Assembly (NCBI GenBank): GCA_028284385.1
Contig: JANQRT010000049.1
Location: forward strand, 1-51,563
Length of the DNA stretch: 51,563 nt
From: Opitutaceae bacterium
GTDB lineage: Bacteria > Verrucomicrobiota > Verrucomicrobiia > Opitutales > Opitutaceae
Reading direction: 5' to 3'
Below the pieces are notes generated by a model, which was not told where the DNA came from, did not search any database, and saw only the letters and a program-made list of their open reading frames with translations. A program made the translations under genes and the position numbers. Below are positions 26,350-34,349 of the stretch, in pieces (position 1 is the stretch's first letter; the number at the start of each line of letters is the position of its first letter).

Positions 26350-29229
26350 ATGAAATCGAGAATCCTGATTACTGGCTTACTGCTATTCGCCGCTCAATCC
26401 GAAAGGTCCAGTGGTTCGGAAACGATCCGGGATTCATTTCTGACTCCGCCAGAATCCGCTAAGCCACACACTTGGTACCATTGGATGAATGGAAATGTGA
26501 CCATGTATGGAATTTCCAAGGACATGGAGGCATTCAAGGAGGCGGGAATCGCCGGTTTTCAACTCTTTGACGTGAACTGGCAAACGCCTGCAGGGCCGCA
26601 TGCTTATGCGTCTGACTCCTGGTTCGAGCTTGTCGAGCATACCGTTAAGGAAGCCGAGCGAAATGGCATTCAATTCAGTTTTCATAACTGTTCTGGCTGG
26701 TCCAGCACGGGCGGTCCCTGGGTGACTCCAGAGAAGTCCATGAAATGGGTGGTCTGGAGCGAGGCGGAAATCGATGCAGATCAGACTGGGCCTGTCGTTC
26801 TTCTCGAGCCGCAGCCACTGAAAAACGTGCATAGCCAGAGGCTTGACCGATATCGCAATCCGTATGGCGCGAATCGTTTTTATGCCGACATTGTGGTGTT
26901 GGCTTTTCCAGTGGTAGAAGAGAAATTTGAGATTGAAAATTGGATACACAAGGCGATGCTGAATGATCGAGGATCGCGAACGATGCATTTCGTTCCGGAT
27001 CTTCGAACGGCTCCTGCAAATGGCGTGGTAGCGAAGGATTCGATTGTCGATGTCACGTCCTATTTGCGAAAGGATGGAACGCTTGATTGGCGCCCGGAGA
27101 GCGGGCGTTGGACGGTTCTTCGTTTCGGTTATTGCAGCATTGGACGGATGAATGTCGTTCCTTCTCATGGCGGAGCTGGGCTGGAGATTGATAAGCTGGA
27201 TCCGACGGCAGTGGACTTGCATTGGGAGGCTTTTCTAAATCGAGTCGTATCCACTGTTAAAAAACATGGACACATTCATGAAATCCTGGTGGATAGCTAC
27301 GAAGCGAAAAATCAGAATTGGACACAGGGGTTCGATAAAGACTTCAGGGAACGGAATGGATACGACTTGGTTGGGTTTATGCCTGTGTTCGCCGGATACG
27401 TGATTGACAGCATTGAGACGACCGAGCGCGTCCTGTGGGATCTGCGAACGACTCTAGCCGATCTCATGCATCGCAACTACTACGGTCGCTTTAAGGAACA
27501 CTGCCAGGAGCATGGAATTACCTTTGTGGTCGAGCCCTACAACGCAGGACCTTTCGACGCTGCTGAGGTTGCTCGCATGGCCGAGATCCCTATGGGCGAG
27601 TATTGGTATCCGGATGACAGAAATCCATTGTGGAAGCGATGGGCAACGAAGATAGCCTCGTCAGGCGCCCACTTGAGCGGACGACGCATCGTGGGCGCGG
27701 AAGCGTTCACGTCATGGGATGGAGACTACACGGGCACGCCTGCTAAAATGAAACCGGTCATGGACATGTTTTATACTTTGGGAGTGAATCGAAACGTCTT
27801 CCATACCTCCGCTCATCAGCCGGGACACGAATCGGTAAAGCCAGGCATGAGCATGCATCGCTTCGGTTCCAATTTCCATCGCAACAACACCTGGTTTATC
27901 GAGGGATCCGCCTTTTTCGAATACATGCAGCGTTGCCAGTATATCTTTCAAAGCGGGATTTACGTTGCAGACGTATTGAAGCTCTATGGAGACGAGAGAG
28001 GCTTGAACAACCTGGGAGGCGCGGAGTTCGAGGACGTTTTTCTTCCGGGACACAATTATGACCTTGGAAACACGAATCTGCTTAAAGATCTCTCGGTCGA
28101 CGAGAATGGAGATATTCGCGTGTCCTATGAAGGGAAGCTGCTCGAGAACCGCTACAAGCTGATCCAGCTCATCCATGCCGATCTAATGACTATCGAAAGT
28201 ATTCAACTTCTTGGGAGCCTGGCGAAAGATGGCGCTGTTATTGTAGCACCTCGACCGCTACGTAGCCCAAGCTTGGTCGGGGCAGTGGAGGCCGATTCTC
28301 TGTATGAGACGCTTGTGGACGAGTATTGGGATAGCGGACTGATTAAGGACTCAACGGCTTTCGATGCTGAATTAGGTAAACTGACCGACGATTGCGAAGC
28401 CCCTTCTAGTATCCAATTCTGCCGGACACGAATAGAAGAGGGTGATTACTATTTCGTGGTCAATGCAGCGAAAGAAACACGCGACTATTCGCTGATCTTC
28501 CGCATATCTGGAAAGCTGCCTGAAATTTGGAATCCCATGACCGGCCACACCGAGCCCGCTACTTCCTGGAGAGTTCTCGAAGATGGGCGCGTTAGGGTCG
28601 ATTTGACCATGCCTGCCGAAGGAAGCCGTTTTGTAGTCTTCAGTGAAACGACCGATGAAAAGGGATTCGCAGGTGAAACTGAAGACCCCGACTCGATAGA
28701 GGCGATCGAAGGTCCGTGGACGGTTCAGTTCGATCCGGAATGGGGGCCTAGCGATCCAGTCGCTTTTGAAAATCTGGTTCCTTGGAACGAGCATTCCGAC
28801 GAGAGCATCCGATATTTCTCGGGCACAGCTACCTATTCGACGACCTTTAACTTAGATTCGAAATGGCAGGGCAGGGTAGTCTTGGATCTGGGTGAGATCG
28901 GCGCTATGGCGCGTGTGCGTATTAATTGGCATGTCCAGTCACTCATTTGGCATGCTCCGTTTGTATTCGATATTTCGGATACGCTACGTGTCGGCCAAAA
29001 TGTCCTGGAAGTTACTGTGACTAACAGTTGGAACAACCGTCTGGTGGGCGATAGTCGATTGGCTCCTCATGCCAAGGGTATTCCGGATTGGGTGTTGGCT
29101 AGCGAGTCGATCCCTGCCAGTGCCGAGCGGCGTACCTGGGTCTTCCATCCTGATCGCAAACCTGAAAGCCCGCTCTTCCGAGACGGTTTGATCGGACCTG
29201 TCAGTCTTAAGATTTACCGCAATCGATAA
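26350..29229 (+). CDS. GH106 alpha-L-rhamnosidase, exported
   Basis: 959 residues, in the usual size range of GH106. A signal peptide (SRILITGLLLFAAQS) precedes the family opening FLTPPESAKPHTWYHWMNGNVTMYGISKDMEAFKEAGIAGFQLFDV, and HNCSGWSSTGGPWVTPEKSMK follows at about 115-135; both are diagnostic for GH106. A barrel region with ILVDSYEAKNQNWT, RNYYGRFKEHCQEHGITFVVEPY and GAEAFTSWDGDYT spans about 300-470. The last 180 residues form a beta-sandwich ending with ALRVGQNVLEVTVTNSWNNRLVGD-like sequence. The family removes terminal alpha-L-rhamnose, so the locus probably targets a rhamnose-containing glycan. It stands alone on the plus strand with its own control region. Confidence 0.95.
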   Translation: MKSRILITGLLLFAAQSERSSGSETIRDSFLTPPESAKPHTWYHWMNGNVTMYGISKDMEAFKEAGIAGFQLFDVNWQTPAGPHAYASDSWFELVEHTVKEAERNGIQFSFHNCSGWSSTGGPWVTPEKSMKWVVWSEAEIDADQTGPVVLLEPQPLKNVHSQRLDRYRNPYGANRFYADIVVLAFPVVEEKFEIENWIHKAMLNDRGSRTMHFVPDLRTAPANGVVAKDSIVDVTSYLRKDGTLDWRPESGRWTVLRFGYCSIGRMNVVPSHGGAGLEIDKLDPTAVDLHWEAFLNRVVSTVKKHGHIHEILVDSYEAKNQNWTQGFDKDFRERNGYDLVGFMPVFAGYVIDSIETTERVLWDLRTTLADLMHRNYYGRFKEHCQEHGITFVVEPYNAGPFDAAEVARMAEIPMGEYWYPDDRNPLWKRWATKIASSGAHLSGRRIVGAEAFTSWDGDYTGTPAKMKPVMDMFYTLGVNRNVFHTSAHQPGHESVKPGMSMHRFGSNFHRNNTWFIEGSAFFEYMQRCQYIFQSGIYVADVLKLYGDERGLNNLGGAEFEDVFLPGHNYDLGNTNLLKDLSVDENGDIRVSYEGKLLENRYKLIQLIHADLMTIESIQLLGSLAKDGAVIVAPRPLRSPSLVGAVEADSLYETLVDEYWDSGLIKDSTAFDAELGKLTDDCEAPSSIQFCRTRIEEGDYYFVVNAAKETRDYSLIFRISGKLPEIWNPMTGHTEPATSWRVLEDGRVRVDLTMPAEGSRFVVFSETTDEKGFAGETEDPDSIEAIEGPWTVQFDPEWGPSDPVAFENLVPWNEHSDESIRYFSGTATYSTTFNLDSKWQGRVVLDLGEIGAMARVRINWHVQSLIWHAPFVFDISDTLRVGQNVLEVTVTNSWNNRLVGDSRLAPHAKGIPDWVLASESIPASAERRTWVFHPDRKPESPLFRDGLIGPVSLKIYRNR

Positions 29230-29261
29230 CATCGGCAGCGACCGTCTCTGGGCGACTCAGA

Positions 29262-29280
29262 GTGATACGGTCCGTATCAC
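29262..29280. promoter_or_regulatory. Perfect 19-bp palindrome downstream of GH106
   Basis: GTGATACGG-T-CCGTATCAC, 9-bp arms with one central base. It lies 32 bp after the GH106 stop and 112 bp before the TetR start. There is no T-tract after it, so it looks more like a protein-binding site than a terminator. Confidence 0.5.
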
Positions 29281-29320
29281 ATATTACACGGTCAAGTCCC
29301 TCTATGAGCTGGGAATAATC

Positions 29321-29381
29321 TTGACGTTAAATAAAACTAACTATCTAAAAATAACCAATATTTTCATTTTAATAGATAGTT
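29321..29381 (+). promoter_or_regulatory. Inverted repeat and promoter region upstream of the TetR-ABC1 kinase pair
   Basis: AACTATCTA (29339-29347) and TAGATAGTT (29373-29381) form 9-bp perfect arms 25 bp apart, ending 10 bp before the TetR ATG at 29392. A TTGACG at 29321-29326 could be the -35 box, which would place the -10 in the left arm. This fits an autoregulatory TetR operator; it is inferred from position. Confidence 0.5.
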
Positions 29382-29391
29382 TTTATCGATA

Positions 29392-30120
29392 ATGAAGGTT
29401 TCAAAGCAGCAGAAAGAGAAGACAAGACGCAAGCTGATCGAGGCTGCGGTAGAGCTGATGGTCGAGGAGGGTCACCAGAAGGCCACTATGAAAAAGATCG
29501 CCAAAGCTGCTGGAGTGGGTCCTGCGACGATCTATAAATACTTCCCTTCCAAGGAGAAGCTGATTGTCGGCTTCTACGTGCAGAAAGCTCGGGACGCGAT
29601 CGAGGACCTCGACGACATTGGGGATTTCAGCGAGTACAACCTGAAGGAGAAGTTACAGATTCTGTTGGAGAGCTATCTCGAGCATCTGTTGGCGGACCGG
29701 GAGTTCGTCTTGAATAGCCTGGATATCATACTTCACTCTTCGTCTCTCGCCTACCAGGACACCACTCCAATCAAAAAGGAGTTCAAGGCGATCATCAGTA
29801 AATTCCTGGATGACGCAGAATCTTCAGGCGAGATCGATGAAATCCCGTTCAAGGAAGTCATTCCGGAAATGCTCTGTCACTACATGGTCGGCGTATTGAT
29901 TTATTGGAGCAAAGACGAATCGGAAGAGTTTGCCGATACCACCCAGATGATCGATCTTTCGTTGGAGTTGAGCCACCTGGTTCTCACTAGCGGTTTGATC
30001 AGCAAGACTTTCGACGCCGCTTCCTTCTTCTTCAAAAGCTATTTCTTCCGTTCCATGGGCGATCATGGCAGTATCATAAAGAAGCTGATCAAGGCGAAGA
30101 CCGCGTTCATCACTGGCTAA
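29392..30120 (+). CDS. TetR-family regulator paired with an ABC1 kinase
   Basis: 242-residue regulator. The DNA-binding domain covers residues 8-55 with EGHQKATMKKIAKAAGVGPATIYKYFPSKEKLI, the standard TetR helix-turn-helix at about 30-49. The C-terminal domain is helical and acidic, and includes YMVGVLIYWSKDESEEFADTT. That region resembles the tetracyclin_repressor-like domain found on TetR proteins located next to UbiB-type kinases. Only 8 bp separate it from the kinase gene, so the two are almost certainly co-transcribed. Inverted repeats upstream suggest autoregulation. The signal it senses is unknown. Confidence 0.92.
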   Translation: MKVSKQQKEKTRRKLIEAAVELMVEEGHQKATMKKIAKAAGVGPATIYKYFPSKEKLIVGFYVQKARDAIEDLDDIGDFSEYNLKEKLQILLESYLEHLLADREFVLNSLDIILHSSSLAYQDTTPIKKEFKAIISKFLDDAESSGEIDEIPFKEVIPEMLCHYMVGVLIYWSKDESEEFADTTQMIDLSLELSHLVLTSGLISKTFDAASFFFKSYFFRSMGDHGSIIKKLIKAKTAFITG

Positions 30121-30128
30121 TCAGTGCG

Positions 30129-31457
30129 ATGGGAAAGAAAAACGAGATTCCGACTGGTCGGCTCTCGCGAGCTGCTCTCACTGGAGTGACCGCCACCAAG
30201 CTCGGGGCCAAGCAACTGGCCCATGTGGGAAAGAAGGTTTTAAGGGGAAAGGCCTTCACCGAGGAGGATCAGAAGCGTCACGAAGAGGAGCTGGGGAAAC
30301 TTCTCTTCAAAACGCTGGGCATGTTGCGCGGCACCGCTATTAAGCTGTCCCAGGCTCTTAGCCAGGAGGCCGACTTGCTTCCCGAATCGCTGCGCAAAGA
30401 GCTAGCCAAGGCTTGCCATAAAGTAGCCCCGCTGAACCGGGCTTTGATCCGAAAGGTATTCCTGAAGGAATGGGGAGTGGGCCCGGAGAAAGTCTTTAAT
30501 GAGTTCGATTCGCAAGCCTTCGCTGCGGCCAGCCTGGGACAAGTGCATGAAGCGGTGGGAAGCGATGGGCGAGCCTTGGCCGTGAAAGTGCAGTATCCAG
30601 GAATTGGACCCACCATCAAAAGCGACGTTCGAATGATGCGAACCATGTTGAGCGACGTGGCGGGGCGTACGGGAATCCTGCCGAAGCGAGCGTTGATCGA
30701 CGAGGTTCTGGACGAAGTTGAAGAACGACTGCATGAGGAGATCGACTATCGGAACGAAGCGAAGAACATCGAGTTCTTCAACCAGAACGTAACCATTCCT
30801 GGAATACGATTTCCCGAATTTGTCGAAGAGACTTCAGGCGATTTCGTTCTCAGTATGGTCAGACTGGATGGCGTCCATATCGACGATTGGGTCGCCTCGA
30901 ATCCCAGCCAAGGCGAGCGTGATCGTGTCGGTCAACTCTTGTTCGATTTCCTGGTCCATTGCCTCCACGACCTCAACTGCATGCATGCCGACCCTCATCC
31001 GGGCAATTTTCTTATATTGAAAAACGGGGACCTGGCTATTCTGGATTTCGGTTGCGTGAAAAAGCTAGATCCCGATTTTCCCCCACAGATTACGCGTGTC
31101 TTGCGAGCCGTGGCTGCGAGCAAAGATGAAACGAAGCTTCCCGAGTTGGTAGCAGCGTATCGAGAAATTGGATTCTTTGGAAAGAATCTGGATCTGGACG
31201 AATACCTGGAAAACATCCATCCCGTGTTCCGCCCCTACAAGGATTGGTTGGGGGAGCCCTATCAGGAAGCGACCTTCGACTTTGGCGGAATGTCGCCTAT
31301 CCCGACGAGCAACCTGCACGATGGGCTGTCCATATCGAAGCGGATGAGCGGGTTCCCGAAAGACTACATCTATTTCGAGCGATCGTACTACGGACTGATC
31401 AGTCTGTTGAGGAAACTCCGAGCCCGTGTTAAGACGGCTGGCATGATAGATCGTTAG
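30129..31457 (+). CDS. ABC1/ADCK (UbiB-type) atypical protein kinase-like ATPase
   Basis: 442 residues. The family's N-terminal extension contains GMLRGTAIKLSQALSQE at about 60-75, where KxGQ is replaced by KLSQ. The Ala-rich loop is AAASLGQVHEA at about 137-147, followed by the lysine strand ALAVKVQYPGI, the catalytic MHADPHPGNFLI near 285-300 and the metal-binding LDFGCVK near 308-314. These are hallmarks of UbiB/COQ8-type proteins, which act in lipid or quinone metabolism as ATPases rather than ordinary protein kinases. No ubiquinone genes are nearby, and the TetR partner points to a regulated accessory role. No transmembrane segment is evident at the C-terminus. Confidence 0.93.
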   Translation: MGKKNEIPTGRLSRAALTGVTATKLGAKQLAHVGKKVLRGKAFTEEDQKRHEEELGKLLFKTLGMLRGTAIKLSQALSQEADLLPESLRKELAKACHKVAPLNRALIRKVFLKEWGVGPEKVFNEFDSQAFAAASLGQVHEAVGSDGRALAVKVQYPGIGPTIKSDVRMMRTMLSDVAGRTGILPKRALIDEVLDEVEERLHEEIDYRNEAKNIEFFNQNVTIPGIRFPEFVEETSGDFVLSMVRLDGVHIDDWVASNPSQGERDRVGQLLFDFLVHCLHDLNCMHADPHPGNFLILKNGDLAILDFGCVKKLDPDFPPQITRVLRAVAASKDETKLPELVAAYREIGFFGKNLDLDEYLENIHPVFRPYKDWLGEPYQEATFDFGGMSPIPTSNLHDGLSISKRMSGFPKDYIYFERSYYGLISLLRKLRARVKTAGMIDR

Positions 31458-31517
31458 AAGTGCGCCCCAGGGTTGGGGGCCGTTCCCAAGGCAGGTCGTT
31501 AATCCGATTTGAATTAT

Positions 31518-31602
31518 GGAGGATGGCCCTTTTTTAATCCTGCTTTCCAGGCTAAACATAAATCAGGTGTTCCCGCCTGTAGGAAAGTTGGAACTCCCAT
31601 CC
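31518..31602. repeat. Long imperfect hairpin in the leader of the beta-propeller gene
   Basis: Three nested complementary pairs: GGATGG (31521-31526) with CCATCC (31597-31602), CTTTCC (31543-31548) with GGAAAG (31582-31587), and CAGGC (31548-31552) with GCCTG (31575-31579). The left end GGAGGATGG resembles the 23-bp palindromic repeat elsewhere in the window. It ends about 48 bp before the ATG at 31650 and could fold in the 5' leader. Confidence 0.5.
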
Positions 31603-31649
31603 CATTTTTTGCTCTTAACTGGGATAGCAGCTTCCCTATCATTGCCACT

Positions 31650-32921
31650 ATGTTCTTGAAACGTCGCTTTTACCAAATTTCCGGGCTAATGGCTCTGTCT
31701 TTCCTGCCTGTTGTATCTGTTGAAGGCGGTACGCTGGATTGGCCTGAATTCCGTGGGCCCACTGGTCAAGGCATTTCCGAGGCGATCGATGTTCCCGTCA
31801 TTTTGGATTTGGAGAGGGATGTCGTATGGAAAACGAGGATACCGGGCCTAGGCTGGTCCTCGCCGGTAATCGTGGATGGTAAGATAGCCCTGACCAGCGG
31901 GAGCGAGACGTCTGAGAATGGTCATTACCAGTTGAGCGTTTTGGTCTTGGATGCGGAAAGTGGCGAGCTTCTGTGGCAAAGGGCCGTTATCGAACCTACC
32001 CAGGAGGAAGCCGATAAAATGCACTTTAAAAACTCTCTGGCCAGTCCTACGGCTCTGATTAAAGACGATGTTGTCTATGCCCATTTTGGACATATGGGGA
32101 CGGTTGCTGTGAGGTTGTCGGATGGCGAAACCATCTGGAAGCAGAAGATCGACTACAGGCCTTTGCATGGAGCGGGAGGGTCTCCCATTCTGGTCGATGG
32201 CTTGCTGGTCTACAACCAGGACGCCCGAGACCATCCCTTCGTCACGGCCCTCGATGCTAAGACTGGGAAACTGGTGTGGCAGACGCCGCGAAATCGTGAC
32301 GTAAAACGCAGGTTCTCTTTTTCCACGCCATTGCTGGTGAATAATGGGGGACGCCGCGAGATTGTAAGCCCAGGCAGTGGCATCATTGGCGGCTATCGTC
32401 CCAGCGATGGACAGGAGATGTGGAGAGTGACGTATGAGCCGGGATTTTCGCTCACCCCACGTCCCATCGTGGTAGACGACATGCTGTATTTTTCTACAGG
32501 ATTCATGCGCCCAAGTTTTTACGCTATTCGCCTTGATGGAGCTACTGGCGATTTGACGGATAGCCATGTTGAATGGACAACTCATAGCAGCATGCCGAAG
32601 ACGCCCTCTCCAGTGTATGGCATGGGGATGGTCTTCACCATCGAAGATGCGGGGCGATTAAGCTGTCTGGATGCCAAGACCGGAGAGCTGCTCTGGATGG
32701 AATCGCTCAAAGCGAATTTTTCCGCATCGCCCGTTTTGGTTGGCGAGACCCTCTATTGCATCTCCGAAGGAGGAATTTTCCTGTCGATTGGCGTTTCCCG
32801 AGAAGGCATGAAAATACATTCGCGAGTAGAGTTCGAAGAAAAGTCGCTCGCTTCTCCAGCTATCCTTGATGGCGCCATCTTTTTGCGAACGCAGCACCAT
32901 CTTTGGAAATTCGGGAAGTGA
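31650..32921 (+). CDS. PQQ-like beta-propeller repeat protein (exported)
   Basis: 423 residues from the ATG at 31650, which gives a signal peptide (FYQISGLMALSFLPVVSVEG). The frame is open from a TTG at 31509, but that part is occupied by a hairpin. After the signal comes WPEFRGPTGQGIS, a motif typical of planctomycete and verrucomicrobial exported PQQ-propeller proteins. Repeats with the W-docking pattern follow: LDAESGELLWQRAV, SDGETIWKQKI, LDAKTGKLVWQTP, DGQEMWRVTYEPG and LDAKTGELLWMESL. The protein is probably periplasmic. Members lack enzyme activity as a rule and may act as binding scaffolds; PQQ binding is not shown. It has no clear operon partner. Confidence 0.9.
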   Translation: MFLKRRFYQISGLMALSFLPVVSVEGGTLDWPEFRGPTGQGISEAIDVPVILDLERDVVWKTRIPGLGWSSPVIVDGKIALTSGSETSENGHYQLSVLVLDAESGELLWQRAVIEPTQEEADKMHFKNSLASPTALIKDDVVYAHFGHMGTVAVRLSDGETIWKQKIDYRPLHGAGGSPILVDGLLVYNQDARDHPFVTALDAKTGKLVWQTPRNRDVKRRFSFSTPLLVNNGGRREIVSPGSGIIGGYRPSDGQEMWRVTYEPGFSLTPRPIVVDDMLYFSTGFMRPSFYAIRLDGATGDLTDSHVEWTTHSSMPKTPSPVYGMGMVFTIEDAGRLSCLDAKTGELLWMESLKANFSASPVLVGETLYCISEGGIFLSIGVSREGMKIHSRVEFEEKSLASPAILDGAIFLRTQHHLWKFGK

Positions 32922-33037
32922 AAACAGATTCTAGTCTTCATCTAGTATCTCATATGTGAATACATCGTGTTGCTGCTGCTGACCGAATTTGGTGTAAGGC
33001 CTGCAAATGCCTTTCCCTATTTCTATTTCCTAGCGAC

Positions 33038-33565
33038 ATGAAGCTCAATCTCTACTTAGTGGGTTTTCTGGGTACGGGCAAAAGTGTCGTTGGGCGAGCC
33101 TCAGCTCAGGAGCTATGCCTTCGCTTCATTGATAGCGACCATTTCATAGAGCAGAGGGCCGGCAAATCGGTCAGAGCTATCTTCGAAGAAGATGGTGTGG
33201 CAGCGTTTCGCGTGATGGAGCGTTGGTTTATCGAAGAGGGTCATCCCGATGGTGGGTGTCTTATTTCTTGTGGAGGCGGACTTATTCTCCCGCCAGGAAT
33301 GCTCGATCTAGTGAAAAGCAAAGGGGTGGTCGTTTGCCTGCACGCCAAGGCCGAGACAATTCGTGAGCGAACGAAAGACAGTAACAGTCGTCCGGTGCTC
33401 AACGTTGAGGATCCATTGGGGCGAATTACGGAGTTGTTGGAAGAGCGAGAGGAGATCTTTCGCCAAGCCGGCAACGCTGTGCATACCGATCACCGTTCAA
33501 TTGCCGAGGTAGCTGCCCAGGTATGCGACGTTTATCGCCAAGAGCAGCGCTCTGCCCTTAAATAG
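33038..33565 (+). CDS. aroK: Shikimate kinase
   Basis: 175 residues. It phosphorylates shikimate at O3 using ATP in aromatic amino acid synthesis. The Walker A is GFLGTGKS at residues 9-16. The shikimate-binding residues follow: Asp34 in FIDSDHFIE, Arg58 in FRVMER and the GGG loop at 79-81 in SCGGGLILPPG. The lid contains SNSRPVL near residue 115, and the adenine-side R near the C-terminus is present. The length matches the family (about 170). A shikimate-kinase-like gluconate kinase is less likely because the DSD and GGG motifs are those of AroK. It stands alone, convergent with the frameshifted lipocalin-like gene. Confidence 0.88.
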   Translation: MKLNLYLVGFLGTGKSVVGRASAQELCLRFIDSDHFIEQRAGKSVRAIFEEDGVAAFRVMERWFIEEGHPDGGCLISCGGGLILPPGMLDLVKSKGVVVCLHAKAETIRERTKDSNSRPVLNVEDPLGRITELLEEREEIFRQAGNAVHTDHRSIAEVAAQVCDVYRQEQRSALK

Positions 33566-33642
33566 GAAAAGATCCAATTATTGGATACGAAGCGATGTTC
33601 AGTAAAAAATCAGGCAGCTAAAGTGATGAGGCGCAGCGCTCT

Positions 33643-34151
33643 TTACTCCACCCGGCGCATGACCCACTCGCGGAGATGGCCGTCGGCATGGTGATTGTCG
33701 CGGAAGATGAGCGTTTCGGCGTCGACTTCGAATTCGGTAATGATGGTCTTGCCTTCGAAGAATTCCGAAAGCGCAAACACGGTCACGCGATGGATTTTTC
33801 CGTCGACGATCTTGTACTCCATAACCCCCCGCCGGCGGGCAATTGACTCAGAATCTCGTCAGGCGTCATCTGAGCGAAATTCTTTTTCACAATCGGCCGC
33901 TCGTCCTTGCCGCCCAACGCCATGATGTAGCGCTCGGAAATCATGTAGTGGAAATTCTCTCCCGGCTCCACGTCCCCAGTATCGAGATCACGCGTCTCCA
34001 CCAATTTCCAAACGCCTTTCAATAAACTCGGATTGTCGCTTGCCATAGTCGTGTCGATCGAAGCAAGCATAGCGATCAACGCCATTAGGCAAGCGAAGAC
34101 GAGAGTTGCTCGACCTGCGCCGATTTGCTTAAACGGGGAATTCTGCTCCAT
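33643..34151 (-). pseudogene. Lipocalin-like exported protein gene, interrupted by a frameshift at a G run
   Basis: The ATG at 34151 starts a protein with a signal-like segment (ATLVFACLMALIAMLASIDTTMA) and then LLKGVWKLVETRDLDTGDVEPGENFHYMISERYIMALGG, which is lipocalin-like. After LSQLPAGGG the frame fails at a run of six G (just before 33820 on the minus strand). In the -1 frame the sequence continues as VMEYKIVDGKIHRVTVFAL and FFEGKTIITEFEVDAETLIF to HADGHLREWVMRRVE, stop TAA at 33645-33643. The reading resumes if the run had seven G. The total would be about 169 residues, a normal size. This could be true decay, phase variation or a sequencing error at a homopolymer. Confidence 0.8.
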
Positions 34152-34192
34152 ATCTATTTCGGGAAAGATTAATAGCCTTCCCCTGATTTGTT

Positions 34193-34216
34193 CTCAATCC
34201 ATAAAGTGGTCTGAGC
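34193..34216. repeat. Intergenic 24-mer, copy 1 (CTCAATCC-r-TAAAGTG)
   Basis: 24 bases matching a segment at 50049-50072 at 20 of 24 positions; all four differences are transitions. Both copies are in intergenic DNA. It lies between the frameshifted gene and a terminator. The function is unknown. Confidence 0.4.
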
Positions 34217-34222
34217 AGGAAA

Positions 34223-34247
34223 AAGCCCGAACCAACAGTTCGGGCTT
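34223..34247 (-). terminator. Rho-independent terminator after the Gfo/Idh/MocA gene
   Basis: Perfect 10-bp stem, AAGCCCGAAC (34223-34232) and GTTCGGGCTT (34238-34247), with a 5-nt loop. On the minus strand the stem runs into CTTTTTCC, about 100 bp after the oxidoreductase stop at 34350. Confidence 0.8.
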
Positions 34248-34349
34248 CGCGTAAGCCGTAGCTTAAGTATCTCCATTTCCACTACATCGAGGTCTCCTCA
34301 AAAATCGTCTCATTGAAAGCGGACTAGTTCGCAGGGGCCAGCCAAGTGT

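Noticed and set aside
29262..29280. GTGATACGGTCCGTATCAC as a terminator for GH106
   Set aside because: The arms are contiguous around one base and no U-tract follows, so I listed it as a possible binding site instead.
31464..31480. GCCCC/GGGGC hairpin after the ABC1 kinase
   Set aside because: No T-tract and a 5-bp stem; not sufficient for a terminator.
31509..31649. N-terminal extension of the beta-propeller gene from a TTG at 31509
   Set aside because: The region is a structured repeat and the ATG at 31650 gives a proper signal peptide.
33572..33586. ATCCAATTATTGGAT palindrome between shikimate kinase and the frameshifted gene
   Set aside because: It is AT-rich, has 7-bp arms and no T-tract. 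It could be chance in a short convergent gap.
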